A stretch of 64,000 bases of DNA from Macrotrachela quadricornifera (taxonomy: Eukaryota; Rotifera; Eurotatoria; Philodinida; Philodinidae). The notes beneath the pieces are model-generated. The model was not told where the DNA came from. It saw only the letters and a program-made list of their open reading frames with translations, and did not search any database. The stretch lies in the NCBI GenBank assembly GCA_022393335.1, contig JAJEKB010021311.1, positions 895,608 through 959,607 on the forward strand. Reading direction: 5' to 3'. Each line of letters opens with the position of its first letter. The first letter of the stretch is position 1. This document shows, one piece after another, positions 25,307 to 36,463 of the stretch. Made by a program: the position numbers and the translations under genes.

Positions 25307-25580
25307 TTAGGTTGGCAACAAAGTTTTTGTATTTTTCTAAAAATGTTCTAAAACATTGGAGAAAGTACTAGAAGTTTCTATACTAAGAGTATATAAAGGG
25401 AGTGTGAATATCTTTTGAATGATAATAAAGCCATCGATATGGACGCTGGTCATGAACTCAAAATGAATCTTTCTCGTACTTCATGAATTCCGTCTTGATC
25501 ACAAAGCAACGGAAGCAGCCAACAACATATGCAGCACAACGGAGACTCTCTGCATTCTTAGAGATCGCTCTGGATTTTTT
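25307..25580 (+). pseudogene. Decayed mariner transposon, 5-prime end and start of transposase
   Basis: TA at 25305-25306 is followed by TTAGGTTGGCAACAAAG, close to the terminal repeat of mellifera-type mariner elements. From the ATG at 25439 the frame reads MDAGHELKMNLSRTS, then, after a small frameshift near 25483, EFRLDHKATEAANNICSTT. This matches the helix-turn-helix start of mariner transposase (xEFRLGHxATEAANNIC). The frame is lost after about 25560 and no matching right end (GTTGCCAACCTAA) is seen, so the copy is truncated. A TATA-like motif (agtatataaaggg) lies at about 25388, between the end and the ATG. Confidence 0.75.
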
Positions 25581-26568
25581 CTGAATTTTGCTTAAAGTTC
25601 TAAAAATTTTTGATGGATTCTCTCCGTTTTCGATCTAGAGAGAGAAAATCACTTTTCATTGATAGATACCATCAAAAATCAATTTGTTAATCCCTGCGAA
25701 TATTCATATTTTGGAGTCACGACAGTACTGTGGTCGATACTACAACAAACGGACACACTCTTATAATGTACGAATTTTCATTTATTTTATGTGTAGTTCA
25801 GACATCTTCAATGTTTCTTTTTCTATTACACAATTTCATCATTATACTTCGTGTTGTTTCCATTTTTAACTTAATGGGGAGAATCGATGTTTTTCATCAA
25901 AACATTTCGTATGTAAACTTGTTTTTAATGTGTCGACTAATTTACGTATGCATTGATTTTCGTGCTACTATTTTTTGTTTAGCCAGTTTTCACTTTCCCA
26001 TAACAAGCAGCATCACCCAATACTCAGAGCAAAACAAAAGAGAAAGAAACATACACCTGTCATTTTATTCCATAATTCAAACACTTATCTATATCGTGGT
26101 GTGTATCATATGCTTTTCTTTCAATTAAATCGTAACTCTATTGCAAACATTATTTTCATCGTCAAGTTTCAAATCCGGCTATGAATGCAAAGATAGTATC
26201 TCTCTCGTCACTATTTATCACTTTGCATTCTTATTTTACTGACTATTATCGGAAACTTTTACGATAATATTGATATCGAATAGCATAAATAACTGCTTTA
26301 GCCATCAAATGTATTTAAAAAGTTAGAATTTCACTAGAAAAATCTCTATTCAAATGCAAAAAATGCTTCATATATATTTTTTCTCGACATTCTAATTTTC
26401 ATATCCACATTTAATTTTAATTGATATCATATAAATATTATGTGAAGTCTTATTTTGACCAAAGAAATATTGTTTTTATATAAGTAGATACCCAAGGAAT
26501 AATTTTTTTGAGTTAATTTATCATCATATAACAAAGAAAAGTGGAATTTTCAAACGATCTAAATATCT
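25581..26568. other. AT-rich region, no supported gene
   Basis: A short inverted pair, aatttttgatgg (25606) and ccatcaaaaatc (25669), is present. The open frame at 25730-26128 encodes a hydrophobic peptide without motifs, and nothing in its surroundings supports a gene. Confidence 0.35.
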
Positions 26569-26572
26569 TTAA

Positions 26573-27589
26573 CCCTTCGTTTGTGTTGTGGGGTCCGAGC
26601 GGACCCGTTCTAAAGTTTTTGATGTGATGTTCCCTCTAGATTTGATATTTCTGGGTATTCCTTCAGTGTAATGTCTAGTCTAGTGTTGATGGTTAATGTC
26701 ATAAACATAATTCATATATAGTACTAAAATAGAGAAAATCAGTCTATGGGTCCACACAGACCCCACGACAGAGACGATGTTAAGAGAACAAATATTCGTC
26801 GCATCTTCTTGTATCAACTTAGTATGGATTTGACAGTCTTGCAAAACCAACGTCGTAGTCAAAAACCCCGTCTTATGCCAAAAGTGAAACTTGCTTTACT
26901 TTCTTTTGGTTATCGTCTTCGGTCAAATAGTGTTGAAGAACTTAGTGTGAACAAGGATACGAATCGAGAAAAAAAAGATATTGTCTATGTCCAACGCGGA
27001 CTGGAAGAAAAATTCGACAAATCTACCACGATTGTGGGCAGAATGTATATTGTTCACACTCGTCCACCATAAGGATAGTAACTTGTCAGCAACGTAAAAA
27101 CAAGAGCTAGATAGAATATGTTTTGAATTTGCCAGACAAAGTTGTATCACAAGATTTATACTACATCGAAAAGAAATGACTATTTAACAAACTTCACAAT
27201 CATGATGAAGACAAAAGAACAAACAAATAAAGATATTTGAAAATAGATGCTTTTCATTTCTTTTTCATTCACAGAACATGTCTATACCAAGATATCAGTG
27301 CGTTTCTCCTACACTAAAATAAAGCGATTGATTCTAAGATCCCTGATTTGCGCTTTAATGCTCTTGTGAAAGAATTGCACAGTTTGTTTCAGAAATGTTA
27401 CGTATTCATGCTGTGAAGATGAAGCCAGACACATCAGTCAACATAATGATGGTCTTTACTGCTTGATAGTGCATGAATGAATAACTTGAATAGAAAGAAA
27501 AGACTGAGTTTTTTGTTATAATCCCTAGTTGGCTCCACTCAGACCCCACAACACAGATGAAGTTTCAAAATGAGGACACAAACGAAGGG
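26573..27589 (+). mobile_element. Degenerate piggyBac-like element with TTAA target duplication
   Basis: TTAA at 26569-26572 is followed by CCCTTCGTTTGTGT; the right end ACACAAACGAAGGG is followed by TTAA at 27590-27593. The 14-bp terminal repeats are perfect. A subterminal block, tgttgtggggtccgagcgga on the left, recurs inverted near 27525-27555 and again near 26750. The open frame 26746-27072 encodes RRIFLYQLSMDLTVLQNQRR, which resembles the region before the C-terminal cysteine domain of piggyBac transposases; the cysteine domain itself is not intact. At about 1 kb it is an internally deleted, non-autonomous copy. Confidence 0.8.
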
Positions 27590-27835
27590 TTAATGCATTT
27601 TCTAAAACAATAGCAAGCATAGCTTCACAGGAAAACAACTACTTAAGACGAATGTGCTCCTAATTAAAAAATATAATAATTATATGAGTTTCAGCGTTTA
27701 CAGAGAGCCTCACTAATAAGAACATCATTATAAATATTTTGCATTATCTAGTACAAAGAAGATATAAATTAATACAACTATTTTAAAGAGTATTTAACAT
27801 GATAAAAACTTGAAAATACTAATTGGAAGAGAAAA

Positions 27836-28015
27836 ATGGAAAGAAATGTAGTAATCCTTTTTATTCTTGTGTGTCACTATTTTCTGAATAGAGCATATTG
27901 TTATAATCGCTTAAGCGGAAAAAGATGGTGAAAGAGGAAGAAAGAAAAAAAGCATCACGAAGACAATATACAGCAAAGACATATACGGCCCGATGTTCGT
28001 CGTTACTTACCATAA
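27836..28015 (+). pseudogene. Possible secreted short peptide with an internal TGA
   Basis: ATG at 27836 opens a frame with a clear signal-peptide-like start (MERNVVILFILVCHYFLN, then RAYC). It reads YNRLSGKRW to a TGA at 27929-27931. The same frame then continues for 27 highly basic residues (KRKKEKKHHEDN..., ending RHIRPDVRRYLP) to TAA at 28013-28015. The likely original codon is CGA (one transition). The GKR stretch and basic clusters resemble processing sites of secreted peptide precursors. It may be a nonsense-broken gene, a 31-residue peptide ending at the TGA, or chance. I do not recognise a family. Confidence 0.3.
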
Positions 28016-28503
28016 CAAATTTTCCTTATTATAATATTAATGGGGAATGGCTTAATGTCATAGACAAATACAGCGTTGTTTTTATATATTATTCTTCCTA
28101 AGAGAAAAGAACCATTCTAAATATATCATAGATTTCTTCCGCTTGTGAAACAGAAGCATTGAAAGATCGTTCTGAAGTGAAAAAGAGAATATTAATATCA
28201 AATCAAATGTTATATTTTGAAAAGTATGAAATTAGCAAGTTGTCTACTTCTCTTTTATTTTGTGATCATACATAAGAAAAATAAGATAATGATGTTACTA
28301 ATAGCTATAACTTTTTATTATGTTTGATGTAAAACTATACCTCTTATTCATTCTTCTATGTAACTTATTTGATCTAGACTTCTCATTATTTTTTTTTAAT
28401 GAAAACCAGATGGTATGCCATTTATGCGATAACACAAGTAAAAAAATCGATTGTTTAACTGGCACATAAAAATGAAATATATATGTTAAATATTTGATTA
28501 ATC
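28016..28503. other. Upstream region of the M28 gene
   Basis: AT-rich; nothing recognised. It presumably includes the promoter and 5-prime leader. Confidence 0.3.
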
Positions 28504-31399
28504 ATGGATGAAATAAATGAAGAGATTGCTCTAGAACCTGTAGTATCACAAAATGAAGATAATGAAGTTTTAAATAAGAAGAAGTTCAAATGCAAATCAG
28601 ATAATATTCAAAATCAAAGACAAAAACTTTTTTTATTTATTCGGTAAGATAATTCTGTTGTAATAAATAGAAATTCTTATTTCAGATTTCATTTATTTAG
28701 AATATTCAATTCGAAAAAGGATATAAAATATTTTATATTATGGATTATCTTATGGATTTGTTTATTACTTATTACTGGTCCATTTTCACTTTATATAACA
28801 TATTCAGTACCTACAGTAAAATCAAGAAATATGGCAGCTCATATATTTAGTGAAGAACGTGCTTTAGATTATTTAAGTAATTTAACTCAATATGGATCAA
28901 GAGTAAGTAATACACGTGGGAATATTAATGCACGTAATTTTCTCATTTCACAAATTGAACATATTTGTTCAATGAATAAACGAAGTGTACGATGTGAAAT
29001 TGATCTTCAAAATTTTACTGATGATTACTATAATAATCAATTACAAAATATTCTTGTTCGTGTTTCAAATCCACTTATACAATATAAAAATATTTCGAGT
29101 CTGATGTTAAGTGCTCATTATGATTCAGGTAAATATATTCCAAAAATTTAATCATTTTAAATAAAACAAAAAAAAAATTTTGTAGTTGAATTTAGTCCTG
29201 GAAGTAGTGATGACGGTTCAGGTGTTGTTATTTTACTTGAACTTCTCTCAAATTTGATTAATGATTGGACAGTCAATTTTTCTAATGTTAATCTAATTAT
29301 TTTATTTACGAATGCCGAAGAACCAGGTGCAGAAGGTGCCAAAGCTTTTATTATAAATCATAAATGGCGTTCTAACATTATTCGTTTTATTAATGTTGAT
29401 TCAATTAGTTGTAATGAAGTAACTAGTCTTATTCAAATAAAACCATCACAGGTTATCTTTTTAAATATTCATAATTAATTTATAATATTTATATTTTATC
29501 TAGCTTATTATTGATTATAGTCGAGTATCAAGACCACGTGCTAATGTAATTCTAGAAAGTATTTTACCATTAATGGAAATATTTACTGAATATGAAATTT
29601 ATAGTTCATATGGTTCTCTATTTGGATATGATTTTGTTTTTCTTCTTGATGGTTATATATATCATACATTACTTGATCATTCATCAATATTTAAAAAAGG
29701 TGTTCTACAAGATTTAGGTGAAAATCTTGGTATATTAATTCGTAATATACTAAGAGGATATATTTATGAAATAAAAAATTTTGATGATAAGGATCCTTTT
29801 ATTTATTTTGATATATTTGGTCGATATTTGATTATATATAAAATGTCAACATCAATAATTATTCAACGAATTTTAATTATATTAATAATTATTATAGGTT
29901 TTATTTTAATTATATTTGATCATATTTTTCATCGACGAAAAACTTTAAATTGTAATGATTCTTATTGTATTTATTTTTATTTTAAATCACCATTTATTAT
30001 TCGTATTATTTCAATTATTCTATATGTTATATCTAATATTATTTCTATATGTATTGGTATACTTTTATCAATAGGTTTTGCATGGTTTATGTCAAAAATT
30101 CGACCTGTATCATGGTATGGTAATTCAACATTAGCTATTTTTCTTTTTAGTTTACCATGTTTAATTGGTTTTATTACAATGGAATATTTATGTAATATAT
30201 TATTTAATATTATTCTTCGAAAATTTTCAAATCATTCTTTTCAATTAAATATTTCTAATATTAATAATGAATATTTAAATAGAATAAGTTTGGATTTTGA
30301 ACAAAATTTATCGATTCTTTTAATATATTGTTTATTAATGATTATTTCAATTATTTATAATAATCGATTATCTTATATAATTCTTGTTTGGTCTATATTT
30401 ATTTGTCCAATTTATATTTTTTTTATGATTATTGAATTTATTGTTCATTGGAAAGAAATACAATGGAGTTTATTTAAAGAAAAATCTTATTGGTTATATT
30501 TACCATTAATAATTTCTATTATACCATTATCACATACAATTGAAATAATTCATCGATTAATTCGTATTATTATTCCATTGCTATCACGAAAATTTTCATA
30601 TGAATGGTCATTTCGTGGAAATCTTATTATTTCTAGTATTATTTCTATTCCTACTATATTTATTATACTTATTTTTACTCCAATATTACAACGTACAAAA
30701 TATTTTCTTCGAATATTAATTATTCTTTTAATAAAACTTTTTATTATATTTCTTATTGCTTATAATCGTCAATCATTTACTAATATTCATCCAAGTACTT
30801 TTTATGCTGAACATTTATCAAAATCAATTTTTAAAGTTGAAGAATTTACTAATGTTCCTTTTATTGTTCCACTTGTATCACAATCATCAGCAATTAAATT
30901 TATAGCATATAATGGTGTTATTCTTTCACCTATACTTGATCAATTTTCAATTAAAAGTGGTCATATATTATATAATAGAGAATGTTTCAAACCGACAGTC
31001 TGTATATTTGAAGATACATTTAATCGTACAATTTCTATTCAATATATTGAAATTAAATCTATAAATAATTTTATGAATTATACAATTATAATTCGACATG
31101 TTTTAGCGTATAATATTGAAATTTCATCAAATTCATTTACTGAATATACTATTCGTAATCAATTTAATATTCCAAGAACAGAGACAATTATTGATATTAT
31201 ATTATATTCAAGTTTATTTTCATTTGAAATTAATATTAAAATTAGACGATGTGATTTAAATGATTCACCATTTTTAGTATTATTTACACGTTTAATACCA
31301 AATATGGTTCCTATGGGTGAAGCATACTGTCGAGCTATTCAAGATGATGCTACTCTTATTATTGATTCACATACATTTCATGATTCTATCATCGAATAA
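28504..31399 (+). CDS. M28 zinc metallopeptidase of the ERMP1/Fxna type, four exons
   Basis: Exons 28504-28643, 28686-29128, 29186-29451 and 29504-31399, joined by introns of 42, 57 and 52 nt, keep one frame and give 914 residues, about the size of ERMP1. The third donor is weak (GTTATC). After a cytosolic start and a membrane segment at about residues 58-82 comes the M28 domain with its ligands in order: His191/Asp193 (SAHYDS), Asp203 (SSDDGSG), Glu239-Glu240 (NAEEPG), Asp266 (FINVDS) and His337 (YHT). All expected zinc and catalytic positions are present. From about residue 395 many hydrophobic segments follow, then a luminal-like C-terminal domain. The family sits in the ER membrane and cleaves peptides in the lumen. 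Codons are extremely AT-rich, yet the long poly-T and poly-A stretches hold no frameshift. Confidence 0.9.
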
Positions 31400-32384
31400 G
31401 ATTCGATAAAAAAATATTCTCATGTACCAATTGATATTCTAAATTGAATTTTTATTGGAAAGTACAATGAATATTAAATTTTGTTTAGAAATTAAAACGA
31501 ACTATATACGATAATGATAGTAGAAAATGTCATTCTAGGGAAAACAATTTTCAATTTGAGATTGATAGAATTATCTAGTAGTATGGGTATTCGCAGCTCA
31601 ACAAAATATACAAAAATAATATTTTTTCATACTAATTTTTTCTAGATTATTTACTAGTCGAGAATATGTTGTTCTCGATCGTAAATTGAGAGAAGACTAT
31701 CCTGAAATAGTCCCATAAAGATTCGATCAGCTTAAGACCAATCACATGCCAAAATTTGACTTACTTGAGGTTTCAGAATTGGAAATTTTAAATTAAATAA
31801 AATCTCGAAAATGTCATAGATTTCCTTGAAAAAAACAAAAATGAAAAAAGTCAAAGGTTAGGTTCGATTATCAGCATACTGCAATTTTGGCAATACTGTA
31901 TCTAAAAATTCTGTGAAACGGCACTGAATTGAGTATTTGATCAGTACCTTATATGTATCTAAAAGTACTCTGAAGCATTTCAATATCCTCAGATTCATCA
32001 GACGTATTGGTAGCTAGCGGTAGCTGAGCTCCCCCTAGAAAATTTAAGCTCCATTTAGGTTGTTAAGCCTTCGTCACTAAAGAGTTGCAATGTACATATA
32101 GTATAAGTTTATAGAGCAGATTGTCCATTTTTTGTCGAGCAAGAGCTACTCTTTTTCTCATTACTTCCGTTTATATGTCATGAGTGACACTTTTGTGTCA
32201 TGAATGATATTAATTGTAATAAGTTAGCGGAGGATAATTTGTCTTAATTTTATTCACGTTTAAGGATAGACTAACAAAAATAAAAACATGCTAACACTGA
32301 CGAGAGAGCAAATAAAGTTTCACTCTCACGAAATATATTATTGATTTTAAACGACAAATGTTTTTTTAAATATTAAATATTAGT
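31400..32384. other. AT-rich spacer
   Basis: No supported gene. The patch at 32010-32060 (gtagctgagctccccctaga) resembles sequence at 33085-33105 in the same orientation and may be part of the hAT remnant that follows. Confidence 0.35.
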
Positions 32385-33125
32385 ATGGAACATAGAAATT
32401 CTACTAAACGTAATGCTGCTCTTGATAGTTTCGTTGCATCTAGTAAAGAACCTCGAGATCAAAATAATAGTCCAAGCTTTATTGCAAATCAATCATGTTC
32501 ATCATCTGTATCAACATCATCTTCTCCAATCACAACGAATATTTTAACCTGTTCAACTGAGGTGTGCACAATTTATGTTACAACTTCATCTTTAAAAACT
32601 GAAAATTTGCCACTAAAACCAAAATCTTCATAAAAAATGAATCATGCTGGTGTGAATCAGACAAACCAACACCCACCCTCACAACCTCGTTTAGCAGCTT
32701 ATACAAACAGAAAAGGATAGATCGATCGTCGTTTACTGGAATATTCAATAGCATTAGAGGCAGTAGTTTTTTTTTATTATTATCGTCAATTTTCTTAATA
32801 CAGCACATCAACACGAATTCAACGAGATTTATTACAATATATGCTTTTAACAACTGGAAGTGTGTTTGGCACGTGATAGAGGCTTTGAAAGGCCATTAAA
32901 AGTCAAAATATTCCATATTATCAACAAATTTATTGAATATCAATCACGTCAAAAATCGAATATAAATGTACTTCATATTCTCGAAAAATCGAGAGCTGAT
33001 ATTAAGATGGAAAGGACTACACCGAGCTCTAAAGCTACCGAAAAAAACCTGCACTACTGAAGACATTTTGGATAATGAATATAGAGTTCAGCTCCCCGCA
33101 GACTGAAATCCTGGTTCCGCTACTA
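32385..33125 (+). pseudogene. Decayed hAT-type transposase with TTF-type zinc finger
   Basis: An open frame from ATG 32385 (MEHRNSTKRNAALDSFVASS, Ser-rich, stop at 32631) is followed by broken coding sequence. NQTNQHPPSQPRLAAYTNRK leads to a TAG near 32718 and then DRRLLEYSIALEAVVFFYYY. The last stretch matches the WLEYSIxxDAxFCFYC core of TTF-type fingers found before the catalytic domain of DUF4371/ZMYM1-like hAT transposases, but the cysteines are replaced by Phe and Tyr. Beyond that only scraps of frame survive. A possible right terminus lies at 33085-33125: in reverse complement it begins TAGTAGCGGAACCAGG. No duplication was found. Confidence 0.6.
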
Positions 33126-33620
33126 ATTCGAACACGAGAACAACTGATTTATAGTCATGCAAATATCCACTGCACTAGAACTGTCGAATATTTGAACCAT
33201 TCATTCCATTCTTATTCCAAACATTAAGAATTGTCATATTGAGTTACGCCAAGTGTTTTTTGATATTGTATCGACGTCAATGAAAACTTCTTATTGGATC
33301 GTTGTTTTTAACTAATATAACTATATTAATAGACAGAAGAAAATGATCTTTCTTATTAAATCTAACTCATATTGACAGTCAATTGCACTTAATTGATTGT
33401 ATATTTATCATTCATAAACTCCAGTGACGTCACTTATTTGTGAGAAAAAGCGAACTATTTGAATAGAATGGCTCGTATAAGAAATTGCGGCCGATACTAT
33501 AACTTGCTGATGATTTAAAAAGTTCTTCTCCCCTATTATATATTAATGAAAACTTCATTAACATACAAGCTACCTTATGAAAAGAATTGTCATTAAAATG
33601 GTCAAAATCTTAACTCCAAT
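33126..33620. other. AT-rich spacer
   Basis: No gene or repeat supported. Confidence 0.3.
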
Positions 33621-33629
33621 ACAGTCTTG

Positions 33630-33930
33630 ATTTAGCATTGCGATAGGTTCTTTTGCAAAAAAAACGCAACAAAATGCTTTTTTTGACAAATAGTCTTACG
33701 AAACGCCTTTTGTGACGTTAATTATAGAAAATTAATGTTGCGAAACGTATTTCATTCCTGAAGTACTTCAGAACACGCTCGAAAAAGAGATACGTTTCGC
33801 GTCGTTGCCAAAATTCAGGTTGTGTAACGCATTTTTAGATTTCGAAACGCGTTTCGCAATGCGTTTCCTTTGAATTTTTAACCCATGGGCTGAAAACGCA
33901 GTTGGAATATTGCGTCATCTATCATGCAAA
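33630..33930. mobile_element. Palindromic repeat built on gcgtttcg motifs
   Basis: Centred on tgaagtacttca at about 33757-33768, the arms pair as attaatgttgcgaaacgtat against gatacgtttcgcgtcgttgc, with further gaaacgc/gcgtttc pairs outward to about 33640 and 33920. Probably a small non-autonomous transposon; ends not fixed. Confidence 0.5.
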
Positions 33931-33947
33931 GTTTTTTTACTAAATCT

Positions 33948-34311
33948 ATTCTCTTTCTCGTAGAGAAGAGTCTAACAAGAATAAATTGCTTGCTTGTATG
34001 TTCGCACAAGGTCAAAAAAACATTCTATTAATATTTTCTATAAAACTTGACCAAAGGGTAATCGGGGTCGGAGAATTCAAATCTGAAGCCTGTTTTCTAA
34101 AAATTTTTTGCAGCGCAATTTTTTAAATAAACGACAACTTTTTAACAGAAAAATATTTGTTTTTATTAGGTTTGGTCAAAGACAGTTAATGTCCAGGAAC
34201 TTGAATGTGACTTCGGTTTTTTAATTTTATAAATTCATAGCTTGGCAGTAGTTTAGAAACACGATTGCTACGAGAAAGAGCTGAGCGAGTCTTTAGACGA
34301 GCGCTACTTGT
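33948..34311 (+). mobile_element. Interspersed repeat family E, copy 1 (both ends)
   Basis: It begins attctctttctcgtagagaa gagtct, continues with a gcttgcttg tract and a tcgcacaaggtcaaaaaaac block, then a ttttctataaaacttgacca core, and ends ctacgagaaagagctgagcg, agtctttagacgagcg, ctacttgt. The same order is found in reverse at 40670-41070 and 41444-41950. The two ends share ctacgagaaagag in inverted orientation. No coding capacity and no clear target duplication. Confidence 0.7.
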
Positions 34312-34706
34312 ATATTTTATTTAAATATTAGATGTAATACCTTGATCTGTACATAAATTAATTATTTTTTCATACTAAGATTTTATTAGTTATTATTTTT
34401 CTTTCTAGCGACATTTGTTATTGATTGGTTATTTCACTATTCGCTTGTTAATCGTTCATAATGGACGGGTCATTCAATCACTTTCAGTTCGCACATTAAC
34501 AGAGAAAATTTGTCAATAATACACAATTAAATTGACAAAAAAGAAAAGAAACATATATATACACAAATATTTTTATTAAGTAAAAGTTTAATACATTACT
34601 TTTTTTTTGATAAATCATTGTTATAGGGTATGTTTTCTAATCATATAAACATGATGTATATAATTATTAAAAACTTTGTTGCCATTTTCAGATTTAGATT
34701 TTTATT
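34312..34706. other. Upstream region of the coding locus that follows
   Basis: AT-rich; a plausible acceptor (cattttcag) lies about 16 bases before the ATG at 34707, so a further 5-prime exon is possible. Confidence 0.3.
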
Positions 34707-35252
34707 ATGGAAATTATCATAAAAAATAAATTACGAAATAATGAATGGGAAACATTGGTCTTGGAGGAAACTCAACCTCCAATCACTGATCCACTACGTA
34801 AACAACTCAAACGTTTAAAAGACAAATCGAATAAATGCAATCATTCCGTTAAGTCTTCTACACCACTTGTTATAGAAGGTAAGCAAATATCACGTAGTCA
34901 TAAATTATAACTATCTACTTCGTGTAGCAGCTAATGGACATAACGGATATAACAACTAAATAGGTTTTTTATACATTAAAATTTCGATAACAAATATTTT
35001 GAATGATTTGATAGCATTTTTCTTCGAAACAGGAAGTAAGAATATAAAAAAAGATACTTAGAAACTCTTTACAGGTATCTGTATTAAGAGAATTTATTGT
35101 TTATTTTATATAGATATTCCTGTTAAATCTCATCGTCGTATTCGTAAAAAAGGAAAAAACACGATGAAAATGATTTTAATTCAATTAATCATCCATCATC
35201 TTCAAATCTTAGTAAGAATTTACGAAGTTTAAATTTTTCATATAGTTTTTAA
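34707..35252 (+). pseudogene. Two-exon basic protein, frame broken in a poly-A run
   Basis: Exon 1 (34707-34878) reads MEIIIKNKLRNNEWETLVLE... to VIE and ends in a good donor (GAAG then GTAAGC). Exon 2 begins at 35114 after tatatag and continues DIPVKSHRRIRKKGK. The conceptual frame then fails at the A6 run near 35154. One base later in phase it reads KHDENDFNSINHPSSSNL and stays open to a TAA at 35250-35252. The change therefore looks like loss of one A. The product is hydrophilic, rich in K, R, N and S, and unrecognised. It may be the 5-prime part of the gene at 36464 (a donor-like GTAAGA occurs at 35212) or a separate gene. A base-calling error in the assembly is as likely as true decay. 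Confidence 0.45.
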
Positions 35253-35463
35253 ATTAAATGTTTTTTCAATAGTTGCCAATTTTTTTTATTCTTCATATGA
35301 TATATTTGATCAAAATTGTTATTTATTAATTGTTTTGAATAAGAAAAATTAAAAAGAACTTTCTTACAAAAGTATGTTGAAACATTATTATATGATTAAG
35401 GTGGCTGCAACTTATTGCTTTTGACTTGCTTAGTTGCCATGGTAAACTCTTCTTCTTCTTTAA

Positions 35464-35998
35464 CCCTTTCAGGCCCACCGTACTAAATATAGTACACTTT
35501 TTTCAAGTTTCGTAATCTTTGAAATAACTCGCGAATGCAAAAAGATATCTAGAAGCAGTTTTCTCTCTGGCATAGAAGAGACTTCGGTGAATACATCTAT
35601 ATGAGAATTATAGCTTTAATGAGGTCCCTCAGTTAATACGCCTGATAGATTCCTAGGGCACTACCTCTAGAAGGAGGGCAGATAATCCCCTAGCGCAGAA
35701 CCCAAAATATTTCGGTTTTACGCGTTGAAATCGAGTTAGGAGTGACTCCTAATGGTATTTCAAAGGTTGATTTTGTGATAGCTCTCAATCGAATTTGGAC
35801 TCACACCCGTACCCCCCTACAACGATGAATATATTACTTCTTCGCCATTCCCGTAGGGGGGTACGGGCATAGGTCAAAAATGATTCCAATAATTTTTTAA
35901 AAAGTTTTGATGAAACTATTCACAACACACACTGCCTATATGAAATATAAAGTCTCAAAGAAATTTCATCCATTGGCTGAGCCATGGGCCTGAAAGGG
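35464..35998. mobile_element. piggyBac-type MITE with TTAA target duplication
   Basis: TTAA (35460-35463) then CCCTTTCAGGCCCA at the left; TGGGCCTGAAAGGG then TTAA (35999-36002) at the right. The 14-bp terminal repeats are perfect. Inside, cccgtacccccctac near 35807 pairs with gtaggggggtacggg near 35854. No coding capacity. It lies between 34707-35252 and 36464-37224, in an intron if those are one gene. Confidence 0.88.
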
Positions 35999-36463
35999 TT
36001 AAGTCGGCTGACTACATATATGCATATATAATTTAATTATCGTATTGTATGACTTAAATTCAACCATGAAGGAGTCTCCAACGTTTAGAAAAAATCTTTG
36101 CCTGGCTTATATAAATAAAATGCAAAGAACGATAATGAACAGCTGAGAGTTTCCTTATAAGGCAATAGATGATTCAGATTAATTATCTGTCAGACATTAT
36201 GCAGTTGATTTGTTAGCTTAACAGTTGTTGAGTGTTTTTTCTTATGTGAAATATGTAGATTTCAGATTTTAGTTTCAAAGAGCCTTTGCTAACAAGATTT
36301 TTGTTGATGAAAGATTTTCTCAGAAATTGTTGATAAATGTAATCCGGTTGAAACAAAAAAATTCGTTTTCCTCTCTATAATCTGGTTATCACATGTTATT
36401 AATATTTCATTCCACAATAAAAAATATTTTTGATTATTCTGACGAACTGTACTTTTTTTTAGT

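Noticed and set aside
25730..26128. 132-codon hydrophobic frame
   Set aside because: No motif, no splice or promoter support, composition as expected from AT-rich DNA.
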